Assembly (NCBI GenBank): GCA_027023305.1
Contig: JALVVR010000007.1
Coordinates: forward strand, 1 to 54,263
Reading direction: 5' to 3'
Source of the DNA: Campylobacterales bacterium
Lineage (GTDB): Bacteria > Campylobacterota > Campylobacteria > Campylobacterales > QNZT01
Length of the DNA stretch: 54,263 nt
Shown here: piece after piece, positions 1 to 9,624 of the stretch
How positions within the stretch are numbered: position 1 is the first letter of the stretch
Layout: each line of letters opens with the position of its first letter
Program-made: the position numbers and the translations under genes
Notes under the pieces: generated by a model
What the model was told of the DNA's origin: nothing
What the model saw: the letters and a program-made list of their open reading frames with translations, nothing else
The model's database searches: none

Positions 1-233
1 TTCATGCTAATCTCTGCTTTATCTATTGCGATAGCAGCTTGGTGCAAGTCTTTTACAGTTCCTGTTGCTATGGAAGTTGCAGCTTCATCAGCTTTTACTT
101 GGGTATCATTTACTTCATTTATAGTGTCTTTTAGTACAGAAAAAAAGTCTTCTCCATTTTGTGGAGTGGTTTTATTTTTTACTTCATTTGTTTTATCTAG
201 CGAAACTTGGTTTATTGCATTTAAAAAATTCAT
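1..233 (-). CDS. fliE: Flagellar hook-basal body complex protein FliE (partial)
   Basis: FliE joins the MS ring to the proximal rod of the flagellar basal body. Translating the reverse strand from the ATG at 233 gives a protein that begins MNFLNAINQVSLD and reaches VKDLHQAAIAIDKAEISM, the conserved FliE core. The gene runs off the left edge of the window, so roughly 77 N-terminal residues are seen of a protein that is usually about 100 long. It follows flgC by 18 bases in the same direction, the standard flgB-flgC-fliE order, and is probably read from the sigma-54 type promoter upstream of flgB. Confidence 0.93.
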   Translation of the reverse strand, partial: MNFLNAINQVSLDKTNEVKNKTTPQNGEDFFSVLKDTINEVNDTQVKADEAATSIATGTVKDLHQAAIAIDKAEISM

Positions 234-251
234 TTAATATACCTCATTATA

Positions 252-749
252 TTATCCTTTTAGTAAATCTATTGCACTTTGAGTTATTGACTTGAAACTC
301 TGATATGCTGCTACATTTGCTTGATATGCCCTAGTCGCCTCTACTAAATCGGCCATTTCTATGACAGGGTTTACATTTGGCATACTTACATAGCCATTTT
401 CATCGGCATCTGGGTTTTTTGGGTCATATCGTAACTTAAAAGGTGCATCATCCCTTATAACTTTATCAACAACTACCCCTTCTAGTGGAGGATTTGCAAA
501 AAGTTTATTGTCTTTGTCATTTATTTGATTTGCATCTTCTAAAAATCCCATATTGTCATTTTTTAGGCTACTGCTTAACACATCATCAAAGTTTACTGAC
601 TTAAAAACAACTTCTTTTCGCCTATATGGTCCACCCTCTTCGGTTCTGGTTGTATTTGCATTTGCTATATTTGATGAGATGATATTTATACGAAATCTCT
701 GTGCAGAAAGACCATATCCACTTATATCAAAACCACTTAAGTAACTCAA
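252..749 (-). CDS. flgC: Flagellar basal-body rod protein FlgC
   Basis: Proximal rod subunit of the flagellar motor. The 165-residue protein has the N-terminal rod/hook helix with NIISSNIANANTTRTEEGGPYRRKEV, where the SNIANANT core is the flagellar rod family signature, and the typical C-terminal helix VEATRAYQANVAAYQSFKS. Length is normal for FlgC. It lies between flgB (9 bases upstream) and fliE (downstream) and is exported by the flagellar type III system, so no signal peptide is expected or seen. Confidence 0.97.
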   Translation of the reverse strand: MSYLSGFDISGYGLSAQRFRINIISSNIANANTTRTEEGGPYRRKEVVFKSVNFDDVLSSSLKNDNMGFLEDANQINDKDNKLFANPPLEGVVVDKVIRDDAPFKLRYDPKNPDADENGYVSMPNVNPVIEMADLVEATRAYQANVAAYQSFKSITQSAIDLLKG

Positions 750-758
750 ACTCTACTC

Positions 759-1178
759 CTAAACTTTACTTGATGTATCTAGCATAGATTTAAACATTCT
801 TGACTCTTTTTGTAAGGCACTCATCGCTGCTTGATACATCATTTGATTTTTACTAAGCTCTGTTGTTTCTATATCTAAATCAACAGTATTTGCATCATTT
901 CTTTGTGCATGAGTTGCTCTAAGAAAGTAGCTAATCTTGTTTGTACTACTATCTTCTAAATCCATATGTCTAGGATTTGTCTTTGCTAACTCTAAATCAA
1001 CACTCTCTTTACCATAAAGTTTTTTTGCCTCACTTAAAAGAGTATCTTCAAACTTTATATCTTTTGCTTTATAGTAAGGAGTATCTATATTTGCTATGTT
1101 TGCAGATATTATTTTTGCACGAGTTTCTCTAAAATCTAATGCTTTTGCTAACAAACCGTATGACTTTGAAATCTGCAA
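759..1178 (-). CDS. flgB: Flagellar basal-body rod protein FlgB
   Basis: Proximal rod subunit and first gene of the flgB-flgC-fliE operon. The 139-residue product has the rod-protein signature KIISANIANIDTPYYKAKD near residues 22-40 and a C-terminal helix with KNQMMYQAAMSALQKESRMFKSML. Its ATG at 1178 is preceded on the same strand by AAAAGGAGTATC, a strong ribosome binding site. A -24/-12 sigma-54 element lies about 30 bases upstream, matching the known sigma-54 dependence of early flagellar rod genes in Campylobacterota. Confidence 0.97.
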   Translation of the reverse strand: MQISKSYGLLAKALDFRETRAKIISANIANIDTPYYKAKDIKFEDTLLSEAKKLYGKESVDLELAKTNPRHMDLEDSSTNKISYFLRATHAQRNDANTVDLDIETTELSKNQMMYQAAMSALQKESRMFKSMLDTSSKV

Positions 1179-1207
1179 ATGATACTCCTTTTATTTTTAA
1201 TTTTTAA

Positions 1208-1223
1208 AGCAAAAACTATTCCA
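1208..1223 (-). promoter_or_regulatory. Candidate sigma-54 (-24/-12) promoter of flgB-flgC-fliE
   Basis: Read on the minus strand this is TGGAATAGTTTTTGCT. The invariant GG and GC doublets are separated by exactly 10 bases, as in the TGGCAC-N5-TTGC consensus, and it lies 30 bases upstream of the flgB start codon. RpoN-driven transcription of rod genes is established in Campylobacter and Helicobacter. The AT background is high, so the exact start of transcription is inferred. Confidence 0.65.
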
Positions 1224-1306
1224 TACTTAAATAGTTCATTTAATTTTAACATTTTAGCATAATTTTAGTAAAATAGTTTAATTTTATAGAGTTTGGAGTG
1301 ATTTTT

Positions 1307-2467
1307 ATGAGAGTTGATAGAGGAATTTTTTATCTAACGATTAGTCTGATAACTATAAGTATGATATTTGTTTACTCTCTTAGTATCTATAAAACTATTC
1401 ATTTACATAATGTTAGTGAATTTCACTTTTTTATAAGACAGTTTGTAGCTGGTATGATAGGTATATCTCTTATGTGGTATATCTCTACACTAGATCCAGA
1501 TAAGTATTTTATCCCTTTAGGGGCAAGTTTGTTTATAATTTTTTTGATTTTGATGAGTGCTATGCAGTTTTTTCCAAGTGAATATGTAAAAGCTGTAAAT
1601 GGTGCAAAAAGATGGATTAGAACACCTATCGGGTTATCTTTAGCTCCTGTTGAGTTTTTTAAGATAGGGTTTGCTTTTTTTCTAGCTTGGAGTTTTTCAA
1701 GAAAACTTGATTTGAAAAAAATTTCATTTGAAGAAGAAGTAAAAAGACTACTTCCATACTTAGGTCTTTTTTTGATAATAATATATCTAGTAGCTATCAT
1801 GCAAAATGACTTTGGACAAGTTTTCTTGATGGGGTTAGTTCTACTTATGATGGGACTTTTGGCAGGGATAAGTTCTCGGACATTTTTGAGTTTTTCCCTT
1901 TTAGGAGTTGCAGCTGGAAGTTACTATGTACTTCATGATGAAACTAGAACTCATAGGATTATGGAGTGGTTACATACTTTTCAATCTCTCTTTTTTCAAA
2001 TCCTTCCGGAGTCTTGGCATGACAAGATAGCTTTGCAGAGTGCTAAAACTCAAGTTGCTTCCTCTTATGATGCTATCATTCATGGTGGACTTTGGGGTAC
2101 AGGAATAGGAAATGGAGTTATAAAGCTTGGATTTTTACCAGAAGTTCACACTGACTTTATACTCTCTGGAATAGCTGAGGAGATAGGGCTTTTTGGTGTT
2201 ATCTCTGTGATCGGGATTTATTTTGTGTTGATATATAAGATATTTAAAATCTCAAACAGACTTACAAACAAAATGTACTCAAACTTTGCTTTTGGAGTGG
2301 CACTACTCATAAGTTTAGCATTTTTTATAAATGCATTTGGTATAACTGGGGTTATCCCTATCAAGGGGATAGCAGTACCATTTTTGAGTTATGGAGGAAG
2401 TTCTATGATAGCAAACTGTATAGCCATAGGAATGGTTTTAATGATAAGTAAAAGGGCGAAGTTTTGA
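1307..2467 (+). CDS. ftsW: Peptidoglycan glycosyltransferase FtsW (SEDS family)
   Basis: Polytopic SEDS polymerase that makes septal peptidoglycan from lipid II with its partner PBP. About ten hydrophobic segments are visible. Family features are KRWIRTPIGLSLAPVEFFK in the first third, QNDFGQ, a long periplasmic loop, and the C-terminal PFLSYGGSSM motif. I prefer the ATG at 1307: a GGAG at 1295-1298 is correctly spaced for it but overlaps the alternative GTG at 1298. The stop overlaps the TTG start of murG by 4 bases (TTGA), so the two are translationally coupled. RodA is the alternative, but the murG linkage favours FtsW. Confidence 0.88.
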   Translation: MRVDRGIFYLTISLITISMIFVYSLSIYKTIHLHNVSEFHFFIRQFVAGMIGISLMWYISTLDPDKYFIPLGASLFIIFLILMSAMQFFPSEYVKAVNGAKRWIRTPIGLSLAPVEFFKIGFAFFLAWSFSRKLDLKKISFEEEVKRLLPYLGLFLIIIYLVAIMQNDFGQVFLMGLVLLMMGLLAGISSRTFLSFSLLGVAAGSYYVLHDETRTHRIMEWLHTFQSLFFQILPESWHDKIALQSAKTQVASSYDAIIHGGLWGTGIGNGVIKLGFLPEVHTDFILSGIAEEIGLFGVISVIGIYFVLIYKIFKISNRLTNKMYSNFAFGVALLISLAFFINAFGITGVIPIKGIAVPFLSYGGSSMIANCIAIGMVLMISKRAKF

Positions 2468-3498
2468 AAATAGTTATAACTGGTGGAGGAACAGGTGGGC
2501 ATCTAACTATCGCAAAAGCGATAAAAGAGGAGTTAAATCTAAGAGATATAAAACCTATCTTTATAGGTAGTGCAAATGGACAAGACAGAGCTTGGTTTGA
2601 AGATGATGAAGGATTTAGTCAAAAACACTTTTTTGACACTGGCGGAGTAGTAAACAAAGGTGCTCTTGGAAAAGTAAAATCCCTCTTAAATATCTTGGGC
2701 TATGCTTATAAGTGCAAATCTATCTTTAAAAAAGAGAAAATAGATGCAGTTTTTAGTGTTGGTGGATACTCAGCAGCACCAGCATCTATCGCTAGTGTAG
2801 TTTTTAAAAAACCACTATATATTCATGAACAAAATGCAGTAGTAGGAAAGCTAAACTCTTTGCTTAAACCTTATGCGAAGGCTATTTTTAGCTCTTATTT
2901 TGAGGACTCTCCTCTTAAAGATTATCCTATAAGAGATATATTTTTTCAAAATGAAAGGATTAGAGATAGTATAAAAACTATCATCTTTTTAGGTGGAAGT
3001 CAAGGGGCAACAGCTATAAATAACTTTGCAAAAGAAGTTGCCCCAATCTTAAAAGAAAAAGGTATCAAAGTAATCCACCAAAGTGGGAAAAGAGACTTTG
3101 AAAGCTTAAAAGAGTTTTATAGCTCGATAGATTTTGAAGTTGATTTATTTGATTTTAGTAAAAACTTAGATGAGAAGATAAAACAAGCAGATTTTGCCAT
3201 AAGTAGAAGTGGAGCTAGTACTATGTGGGAACTTTCAGCCTCACTTATCCCAGCTCTATATATACCCTACCCTTATGCAGCAGCAGACCATCAATACTAT
3301 AATGCAAAGTTTTTAAAAGAAAATGGGCTTTGCTTTTTAAAAAGAGAAAATGAACTTGATAACTCTATTATGGAAGAGATTTTGCAAAGCGACATATCAA
3401 AAATGAGTTATGGGTTAAATAATACTATAAAACAAGGTGGAGCTAAGCAGATAGTTGATTTTATAGAAAAACAACTATCTGCATATATCAAAAGTTAG
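2464..3498 (+). CDS. murG: UDP-GlcNAc transferase MurG (lipid II synthesis)
   Basis: Adds GlcNAc to lipid I to form lipid II at the inner face of the cytoplasmic membrane. The 344-residue protein starts KIVITGGGTGGHLTIAKAI, carrying the GGTGGH diphosphate-binding loop. It has HEQNAVVGKLN near residue 121, FLGGSQGATAIN at the start of the C-terminal nucleotide-binding half, and SRSGASTMWE followed by PYPYAAADHQYYNA, the UDP-GlcNAc recognition region. TTG start, coupled to ftsW. It converges with the chorismate mutase gene, and the two 3' ends overlap by 11 bases. Confidence 0.97.
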   Translation: MKIVITGGGTGGHLTIAKAIKEELNLRDIKPIFIGSANGQDRAWFEDDEGFSQKHFFDTGGVVNKGALGKVKSLLNILGYAYKCKSIFKKEKIDAVFSVGGYSAAPASIASVVFKKPLYIHEQNAVVGKLNSLLKPYAKAIFSSYFEDSPLKDYPIRDIFFQNERIRDSIKTIIFLGGSQGATAINNFAKEVAPILKEKGIKVIHQSGKRDFESLKEFYSSIDFEVDLFDFSKNLDEKIKQADFAISRSGASTMWELSASLIPALYIPYPYAAADHQYYNAKFLKENGLCFLKRENELDNSIMEEILQSDISKMSYGLNNTIKQGGAKQIVDFIEKQLSAYIKS

Positions 3499-3787
3499 AA
3501 ATATTCCTAAACTGAGCAATTTCAGCTTCAACCATATCATCTATCATGGCTTTATAGATAGTTGTTACAAGGTCTGGAGAAACTCCTAGTCTAAGAGCAT
3601 TATGTCTTGCATTTGAGAGGACTTCGTCTATCCTCTCATCTGTTTTTATCTCATCTACTGAGTGTTTGAAGTTTGCAGCTTGTTTTATCAAGTCTTTTCT
3701 TTGTGCAATAAGTTGTAAGATTTTTGCATCTACTTTATCGACCTCTGCTCTTACATCTTCTAGTGAATTGCATTTTTTTACTTCCAT
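3488..3787 (-). CDS. Chorismate mutase (AroQ class, type II)
   Basis: A 99-residue all-helical AroQ-fold protein predicted to convert chorismate to prephenate in Phe/Tyr synthesis. Visible signature: VRAEVDKVDAKILQLIAQRKDLIKQAANFK, with the R of the first helix and the QR/K of the active site, then a long C-terminal helix DLVTTIYKAMIDDMVEAEIAQF. The start at 3787 has AAAGGAGAGTGTC in front of it. A longer frame starting at 3817 would run into secF and has no ribosome binding site. An isochorismate pyruvate-lyase-like role cannot be excluded from sequence. Confidence 0.85.
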   Translation of the reverse strand: MEVKKCNSLEDVRAEVDKVDAKILQLIAQRKDLIKQAANFKHSVDEIKTDERIDEVLSNARHNALRLGVSPDLVTTIYKAMIDDMVEAEIAQFRNISNF

Positions 3788-3803
3788 GACACTCTCCTTT
3801 TTC

Positions 3804-4775
3804 TTATAATGTTCCACCCTCGTATTGAGCTCTCATTTTCTCTTTTTCAAGTCTCTCTTTTTCTTTTTTTGCTAACTCATCTTTATATTTTTTTACATCA
3901 AATCCTAACCACTTTAGAAGTGGAGATGCAACAAAGATAGAACTATATGTTCCTACAACTACACCTATAAGCATAGTAAAACTAAATCCATATATTATCT
4001 CTCCACCAAACAAGAAAAGTGTTAAAACAACAAAGAAAGTTGTTAATGAAGTTAGAGTTGTTCGAGATAATGTTTTTGTAACTGATTCATTTATGATACT
4101 AAAGAGATTGTGAGTTTTTGACTCTCTAACTTGCTCTCTTATCCTATCAAATACAATAATAGTATCATTTAGTGAATAACCTAAAATCGTCAATAGAGCA
4201 GCTAATATATCAAGACTAACATCTACTTGAAAAAGTGATATAAAGCCTAAAGCAATAGATACATCATGAACTAAAGCTATGATTGAAGCTACTGCAAATC
4301 TCCACTCAAATCTAAATGCTACATATATAAGTATAGTTAAGATTGAAAGTACCATAGCCATGATACCTTTTTCTCTAAGCTCACTTCCTACTTTTGGACC
4401 AACCATATCAACTCTTCTTATCTTAAAATCTCCTGTTGGTTTAAGCAGAGTTCTAACTCTATCACCTATATCATTTGCAACTGAAGTAGTTGAGTTTTTA
4501 ACTCTTATAATCACTTCATCATTACTTCCAAAGTAAGTAACACTTGCCATTTCAAACTGTTTATCTTTTTTTAAATCATCTCGTATATCTTTTATAGGAG
4601 CTTTTTTATTATATTTAACTTGTATGATAGTTCCACCTACAAAATCAATACCATAGTTTAAACCTTTTGTGAACAAAAGTCCATAAGAGGTTAGTATAAA
4701 AACTAAAGAGATGGAGATACAAAGTTTGCTTTTATCCATAAAATCATATATTTTAGTACTTTTAAAAAACTCCAT
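3804..4775 (-). CDS. secF: Protein translocase subunit SecF
   Basis: Inner-membrane RND-type subunit that works with SecD to complete Sec export using the proton motive force. The 323-residue protein has a first membrane helix, then NYGIDFVGGTIIQV (SecF head motif), VGPKVGSELREKGIMAM, and the conserved GYSLNDTIIVFDRIRE in the fourth helix region, followed by the last two membrane segments. The C-terminal tail is lysine- and glutamate-rich. It begins directly after the secD stop (no spacer), so the secD-secF pair is co-translated. Confidence 0.97.
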   Translation of the reverse strand: MEFFKSTKIYDFMDKSKLCISISLVFILTSYGLLFTKGLNYGIDFVGGTIIQVKYNKKAPIKDIRDDLKKDKQFEMASVTYFGSNDEVIIRVKNSTTSVANDIGDRVRTLLKPTGDFKIRRVDMVGPKVGSELREKGIMAMVLSILTILIYVAFRFEWRFAVASIIALVHDVSIALGFISLFQVDVSLDILAALLTILGYSLNDTIIVFDRIREQVRESKTHNLFSIINESVTKTLSRTTLTSLTTFFVVLTLFLFGGEIIYGFSFTMLIGVVVGTYSSIFVASPLLKWLGFDVKKYKDELAKKEKERLEKEKMRAQYEGGTL

Positions 4776-6347
4776 CTATTTATCCTCCATTTTTATACCG
4801 AACCATTTGTTCATATCTTTTATGTTTATTTTATTTTTATCTAATAGATACTGATAAATTCCGTGAGTTCCTAAAATTGCTGTTAACATAGAGGCTAAAA
4901 TACCTATACTCATAGTGATAGCAAAACCTTTAATTGGTCCTGTTCCATAAGCATAAAGTACAACTGCTGCGATAAGAGTTGTTATATTTGCATCTAAGAT
5001 GGCTGTCATTGCATTATCATAACCTTTTTCGATGGCATATTTAACATTTTTTCCCTCTTTTAAAAGCTCTCTTATTCTTTCGTTTATAATAACATTTGCA
5101 TCGACTGCCATACCAACAGTAAGAACAATACCAGCCATACCTGGTAAGGTCAAGGTAGCACCAAAGAGTGCCATAACTGCTATAAGTAAAAACAAGTTTG
5201 CAACAAGAGCGATATCTGCTATAACACCAGCTCTTCCATAGTAAAAAATCATGAAGAAAAAGACTATTACAAATCCACTAATAAGTGCTATGGAGCTTTG
5301 TTTGATACTATCAGCACCAAGGCTTGGTCCTACACTTCTTTTTTCAAGCAATTCTACTGGAGCTAAGAGAGCACCACTTCTTAGAGCTATTGCTACATTA
5401 TGAGCTTCAACAGTTGAGAAATTTCCACTTATCTGTCCACTTCCTCCACCTATTCTTTCTCTTATGTATGGAGCTGAGTAAACTAAGTTATCAAGAACTA
5501 CTGCCATCCTTTTACCTACATTTTTCCCACTAAAATCACCAAATATTCTAGCCCCTGTTGAGTTTAAAGTAAAGTTTATAACTGGTTGTCCACTTTGCTG
5601 TGAAAAAGCAACTCTAGCATCTGTAAGCATACTTCCATCAAGTATTGGTATCTCTTTTAAAAGGTATTTTTTACCCTCTGCATTTTTTAGTATAACATCT
5701 CCATACTCTCTAGCTTCATCTTCACTCATCTTGTTTGCTTGGTCTGCCCTATCTTCATCTACTGCCATAAGTTGAAGGTGAGCTGCTTTTGAGATGATAT
5801 CTCTTGCATTTTTTTCTTCTTCAGGTGTTTTTACTCCTGGTAGTTCAACTAAGATTTTATCTTTACCTTGTTTTGCTACTGTTGGTTCGGCAGTTCCAGT
5901 CATATCAAGTCTGTTTCTTATAGTATCAACAGCTTGAGTTACAGCATAGTTTTTTATAAGTTTTTTTTCTTTAGGAGTTAGAGTTAAGGAGTATTTTAAG
6001 CCATCGGTTTTTATGACTAACCCTTTTATCTTTTTAAGTTCTTCATCCAACTTAACTTTTGCATCTTTATCTAAAAGTTCAAATGTTATAGAGTTGTTTC
6101 TTTTTACTTTTAGATTATCTATGATAATGTCATCATCATCTGTAAAATACTTTATACTTCCTGCTATAGTTTTTATCTTTGATTTTATAGCTTCATCTGT
6201 TTTTACTCCAAGTAGCATGTGAAGTCCACCTTGGAGATCAAGCCCTAGTGTTATCTTTGGACCTTTATCTAACTGTAAGAAAGATGGAACAGATAAAAAG
6301 ACACCAAAGACAATACTTACTAAAAATATTATCAATCTAAAGTTCAT
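4776..6347 (-). CDS. secD: Protein translocase subunit SecD
   Basis: Partner of SecF in Sec-dependent export. The 523-residue protein has an N-terminal membrane helix, the [14 protein letters not shown] motif, a periplasmic P1 head region with [27 protein letters not shown], then [23 protein letters not shown], and the five-helix RND region with [19 protein letters not shown]. Length is close to other Campylobacterota SecD proteins. It lies 3 bases after yajC in the order yajC-secD-secF. Confidence 0.97.
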   Translation of the reverse strand: MNFRLIIFLVSIVFGVFLSVPSFLQLDKGPKITLGLDLQGGLHMLLGVKTDEAIKSKIKTIAGSIKYFTDDDDIIIDNLKVKRNNSITFELLDKDAKVKLDEELKKIKGLVIKTDGLKYSLTLTPKEKKLIKNYAVTQAVDTIRNRLDMTGTAEPTVAKQGKDKILVELPGVKTPEEEKNARDIISKAAHLQLMAVDEDRADQANKMSEDEAREYGDVILKNAEGKKYLLKEIPILDGSMLTDARVAFSQQSGQPVINFTLNSTGARIFGDFSGKNVGKRMAVVLDNLVYSAPYIRERIGGGSGQISGNFSTVEAHNVAIALRSGALLAPVELLEKRSVGPSLGADSIKQSSIALISGFVIVFFFMIFYYGRAGVIADIALVANLFLLIAVMALFGATLTLPGMAGIVLTVGMAVDANVIINERIRELLKEGKNVKYAIEKGYDNAMTAILDANITTLIAAVVLYAYGTGPIKGFAITMSIGILASMLTAILGTHGIYQYLLDKNKINIKDMNKWFGIKMEDK

Positions 6348-6350
6348 ATC

Positions 6351-6623
6351 TTAACTCTCTAATTTTTTAGATACAAAATCTCTTGATAACTTAACTATCG
6401 TATCATCGTTAAGTTTTACTTTGATAAAATCCTCTTCTGGTTTTACTACCTCAACGATAAGTCCACCAGTCGTGATAATTTTATCACCCTTTTTTAGAGC
6501 TTCGAGCATCTCTTTGTGTTCTTTTGCCTGTTTCTGTTGTGGTCTTATGATAAGAAAGTAGAATATACCAAATAATACAATAAGTGGTAACATAGATGTT
6601 AAAATATTTCCTTGAGAAGCCAT
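6351..6623 (-). CDS. yajC: Preprotein translocase accessory subunit YajC
   Basis: Small single-span membrane protein associated with SecDF. The 90 residues show one hydrophobic helix (MLPLIVLFGIFYFLIIRP) followed by QQKQAKEHKEMLEALKKGDKIITTGG, the YajC family signature, and a short cytoplasmic beta-rich domain. The ATG at 6623 is preceded by TTAAAGGAAAAAT. It is divergent from lnt, and the longest lnt frame overlaps the yajC 5' end. Confidence 0.95.
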   Translation of the reverse strand: MASQGNILTSMLPLIVLFGIFYFLIIRPQQKQAKEHKEMLEALKKGDKIITTGGLIVEVVKPEEDFIKVKLNDDTIVKLSRDFVSKKLES

Positions 6624-7870
6624 ATTTTTCCTTTAATTTAAAATTTAGAAGCTATTTTAGCACTAAGGACTTAATAAAAGGTTTACTGATAGCTTTTTTT
6701 ATCTCTGCTTTTATATATATTGTTTATTTTAACCTTTTTAGTGGAGTTAGTTTAAAAATCGTAACCTCGTTATTTGCGATAGCTGGATTTTATCTACTTC
6801 TAAAAGAAAATCAAAAAGTACTTTTTTGGGCTGGACTTTTTATGGGAGGAGCTTGGTTTTACTGGGTTAGCTTCTCTTTTAGGTTTTATGACTTAAGAGT
6901 TTTGATACCTTTGATAATATTTGTCTTTGCATTTGGATATGGGGTATTTTTTTGGCTTATAGGTAGTCTTCAAAAGAGTTACCTTAGAGCCTTAGCATTT
7001 TTAGGATTTTCATACTTTCATCCTTTTGGATTCAACTGGTTTGTACCTGAAGTTACTTTGGTTGATAGTTTTTTTGATTTTACAAAGTTAAAGTTTGCGA
7101 TTTTTTTAGTGGCAATTTTAGCTATGTTAGAGCTTAAAAGATACTATAAACTTTTTTTTATTCCCCTACTCTTTTTATCAGTTAGATATGAAAATCCTTC
7201 ATACATAGTTTCAGCCCAAAAGATATATCTAGCAAGTAGAAACATCCCCCAAGATAAAAAATGGAAAGAGGATTACTTGGATACTATATTAAAAGACAAC
7301 TTTAGGATTATCAACAAAGCTATCAAAAAAAAGTATGATATAGTAGTTTTAAGTGAAAGTGTTTTTCCTCTATATCTAAACTCTAGGGTTGATTTGATCA
7401 ACAAACTTTTAAAACTTTCAAAAAAGATAACAATAGTTACAGGAAGCCTATATAGTGATGGCAAAAATGGCTATAACTCAACTTTTTACTTTATAGATGG
7501 TGTATTTTATGTAGCAAATAAAGTTGTTTTAGTTCCATTTTCAGAGGAGATTCCACTTCCAAGATTTATCGCTCACTTTATAAATGACTACTTTTTTAAA
7601 GGTGCTGAAGATTTTAAAATGGCTAAAAAACCAACTGATATACCTATAAATGGAGAGCTTTTTAGAAATGCCATCTGCTATGAAGCAACAGCAAGCAGAC
7701 TATATGAAGGAAATCCACATCTAATGATAGCAACTTCAAACAATGCTTGGTTTACTCCTTCAATAGAGCCTACTTTACAACACTTACTTTTAAGATACTA
7801 TTCAAGGATTCATGATACTACTATATATCATAGTGCAAATAGTGGTGGGACTGGGGTTGTGCAGTTTTAG
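6596..7870 (+). CDS. lnt: Apolipoprotein N-acyltransferase Lnt
   Basis: Transfers the third acyl chain to the N-terminal cysteine of lipoproteins in the inner membrane. The N-terminal half holds about six membrane helices. The C-terminal half is a nitrilase-fold domain whose expected Glu-Lys-Cys triad is visible as E254 (VVLSESVFPLY), K309 (VANKVVLVPF) and C351 (AICYEA). At 424 residues it is shorter than the enterobacterial enzyme but normal for this phylum. The start is doubtful: the ATG at 6596 lies inside yajC on the other strand and has no ribosome binding site. The first membrane helix begins near residue 27, so the real start may be a non-ATG codon around 6660-6690. Confidence 0.9.
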   Translation: MLKYFLEKPYFSFNLKFRSYFSTKDLIKGLLIAFFISAFIYIVYFNLFSGVSLKIVTSLFAIAGFYLLLKENQKVLFWAGLFMGGAWFYWVSFSFRFYDLRVLIPLIIFVFAFGYGVFFWLIGSLQKSYLRALAFLGFSYFHPFGFNWFVPEVTLVDSFFDFTKLKFAIFLVAILAMLELKRYYKLFFIPLLFLSVRYENPSYIVSAQKIYLASRNIPQDKKWKEDYLDTILKDNFRIINKAIKKKYDIVVLSESVFPLYLNSRVDLINKLLKLSKKITIVTGSLYSDGKNGYNSTFYFIDGVFYVANKVVLVPFSEEIPLPRFIAHFINDYFFKGAEDFKMAKKPTDIPINGELFRNAICYEATASRLYEGNPHLMIATSNNAWFTPSIEPTLQHLLLRYYSRIHDTTIYHSANSGGTGVVQF

Positions 7871-7917
7871 ATTTTTCCACTTTTCTTAGCTATACTAAAA
7901 GAAAAAAAGGACTTATC

Positions 7918-9591
7918 ATGAAAGCTATACTACTTCTACTATTTACCACTCTACTTTTTAGTTCAGCCTATGAGAAGATAGATGATTGGGATGAAAATGC
8001 AACCAAACCTACTATAGAAAAAAACTTTAGAGGTGGAAGCATGATTAAAAGTGTTCAATCTATGGCTATGCCAGCTCAAATGATGGCAAAGAGGAGTTTA
8101 GGCTTTAGTGTAGGTGGTGCAAAAGATGCTGATAACTTTTATGAAAACATCAAAAAAGGCTACCTTCCAAAGGTGAGTTCTATCACCTATGAAGGTGTGT
8201 TTTATGACCACTACTTTGAAACTCCTATGCAAGAGTGCAAGGAGCTTTTTTGTCCATCTTACGAAACTGCTGTTAGAAAAAATCCTTTTAGTGAAAAAAA
8301 AGATTACTATATAAGTGTTGGGTTAAACTCTGATTTAAAAGTAGAAAATTTTAAAAGAAGAAAGTTAAATCTAGTGGTAGTTTTGGATATCTCTGGTTCT
8401 ATGGGAAGTAGATTTGATAAGTACTACTATGATGGTGATATAAAGAAAGAAGCTGAGTCAAAAAAGTCTAAAATGCAAATTGCTAATCAAAGTATCGTAA
8501 ATATGATAGATCATTTAAAAGCAAATGATAGCTTTGGAGTTGTACTTTTTGATAACAATGCCTGCTTAGCAAAGCCTTTGAGAAAAGTCAAATATACAGA
8601 TATGGATGCTATCAAATCTCATGTGTCAGAGTTAACTCCAAGGGGTGGTACAAACTGGAGTAGTGGATATAAAAAAGGATTAGAGCTTTTTAAAAACTTA
8701 GATAAAGATGCAGAAAATAGGATAATTTTCATAACAGATGCTATGCCAAATCGTGGTGAGCTTGGAAAAGATAGGTTATTTGGTATGGTAAAAGATGCTA
8801 GTAGAAAAGGGATTTATACTACTTTTATAGGAGTTGGGGTTGACTTTAACTCTGATTTGGTTGAGTATATATCTAAAACTAAGGGTGCAAACTACTACTC
8901 AGTTCACTCAAACAAAGAGTTTAAAAAAAGACTTGATGATGAGTTTGATTATATGGTAACTCCTTTGGTTTTTGATTTGAAGTTGAAGCTTAGTTCAAAT
9001 GACTTTGAGATAGAAAAAGTCTTTGGAGTTCCTAAAGCAAACCAGCATACAGGAGAGATTTTAAAGATTGATACTCTTTTTCCAAGCTCTACAAAAGATA
9101 AAAAGGTAAAAGGTGGAGTTATCTTAGTCAAACTAAAAAAAGTAGGCAGTGGTAAAAATCTTAACTTAAAAGTTAGCTACAAAGATAGAGATGGAAAAGA
9201 GTTTTCAAACTCTAAGGTAGTTAGTTTTAGAGATGGCGAGTATTTTGAAGGGAGTGGAGTGAAAAAAGCTATCATTCTAAGTGATTTTGTCTCTTTGATG
9301 AAAAACTTTTTAGTTGATGCTAGAAAAAGTTGCCATGACAAAGTAAACTTTCCTATACCACCCTACCCTATGCTAAAAAGAAGATGTTTTACTCCTCCTG
9401 TGATTGATGAGCATATCTCATCAACTTGGGAGAGAAGATCTTGTAAGTTAGAGGTTAGTGATGGGTATAAAAAACTTTTTTATCTATTTTTTAAAGGATT
9501 TGATATGAGTTTGAAAAAGGAGAGTGAGGCTTTGAGGATTTTGATAGGGAGTAAGAAAACTATTTTGGATGATTGGAATTTTAACAATTAG
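7918..9591 (+). CDS. Secreted von Willebrand factor A (VWA) domain protein, YfbK-like
   Basis: A 557-residue protein with a signal peptide (MKAILLLLFTTLLFSSAY). Residues around 100-150 (YFETPMQECKELFCPS onward) resemble the N-terminal region found before VWA domains in YfbK-type proteins. The VWA domain follows, with a complete metal-ion-dependent adhesion site: DISGSMGS, the TNWSSG threonine, and ITDAMPN. The C-terminal region is beta-rich, ending in a short helical part with several cysteines. The function is unknown; VWA proteins of this kind usually act in protein-protein contact in the envelope. It stands alone, with a bidirectional terminator overlapping its stop codon. Confidence 0.8.
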   Translation: MKAILLLLFTTLLFSSAYEKIDDWDENATKPTIEKNFRGGSMIKSVQSMAMPAQMMAKRSLGFSVGGAKDADNFYENIKKGYLPKVSSITYEGVFYDHYFETPMQECKELFCPSYETAVRKNPFSEKKDYYISVGLNSDLKVENFKRRKLNLVVVLDISGSMGSRFDKYYYDGDIKKEAESKKSKMQIANQSIVNMIDHLKANDSFGVVLFDNNACLAKPLRKVKYTDMDAIKSHVSELTPRGGTNWSSGYKKGLELFKNLDKDAENRIIFITDAMPNRGELGKDRLFGMVKDASRKGIYTTFIGVGVDFNSDLVEYISKTKGANYYSVHSNKEFKKRLDDEFDYMVTPLVFDLKLKLSSNDFEIEKVFGVPKANQHTGEILKIDTLFPSSTKDKKVKGGVILVKLKKVGSGKNLNLKVSYKDRDGKEFSNSKVVSFRDGEYFEGSGVKKAIILSDFVSLMKNFLVDARKSCHDKVNFPIPPYPMLKRRCFTPPVIDEHISSTWERRSCKLEVSDGYKKLFYLFFKGFDMSLKKESEALRILIGSKKTILDDWNFNN

Positions 9592-9613
9592 AAAAGTCTT
9601 TTGACTTTTCTAA
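9588..9613. terminator. Bidirectional intrinsic terminator between convergent genes
   Basis: A perfect 11-bp inverted repeat, TTAGAAAAGTC / GACTTTTCTAA, with a TTTT loop. It overlaps the stop codon of the VWA gene and lies 12 bases beyond the 3' end of the convergent gene that stops at 9625. Stem ends are A/T-rich, so it can serve both strands. Confidence 0.7.
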
Positions 9614-9624
9614 TTTATTATAGC

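Noticed and set aside
7861..7917. Terminator after lnt
   Set aside because: The AT-rich gap has no convincing stem; only a weak A/T pairing.
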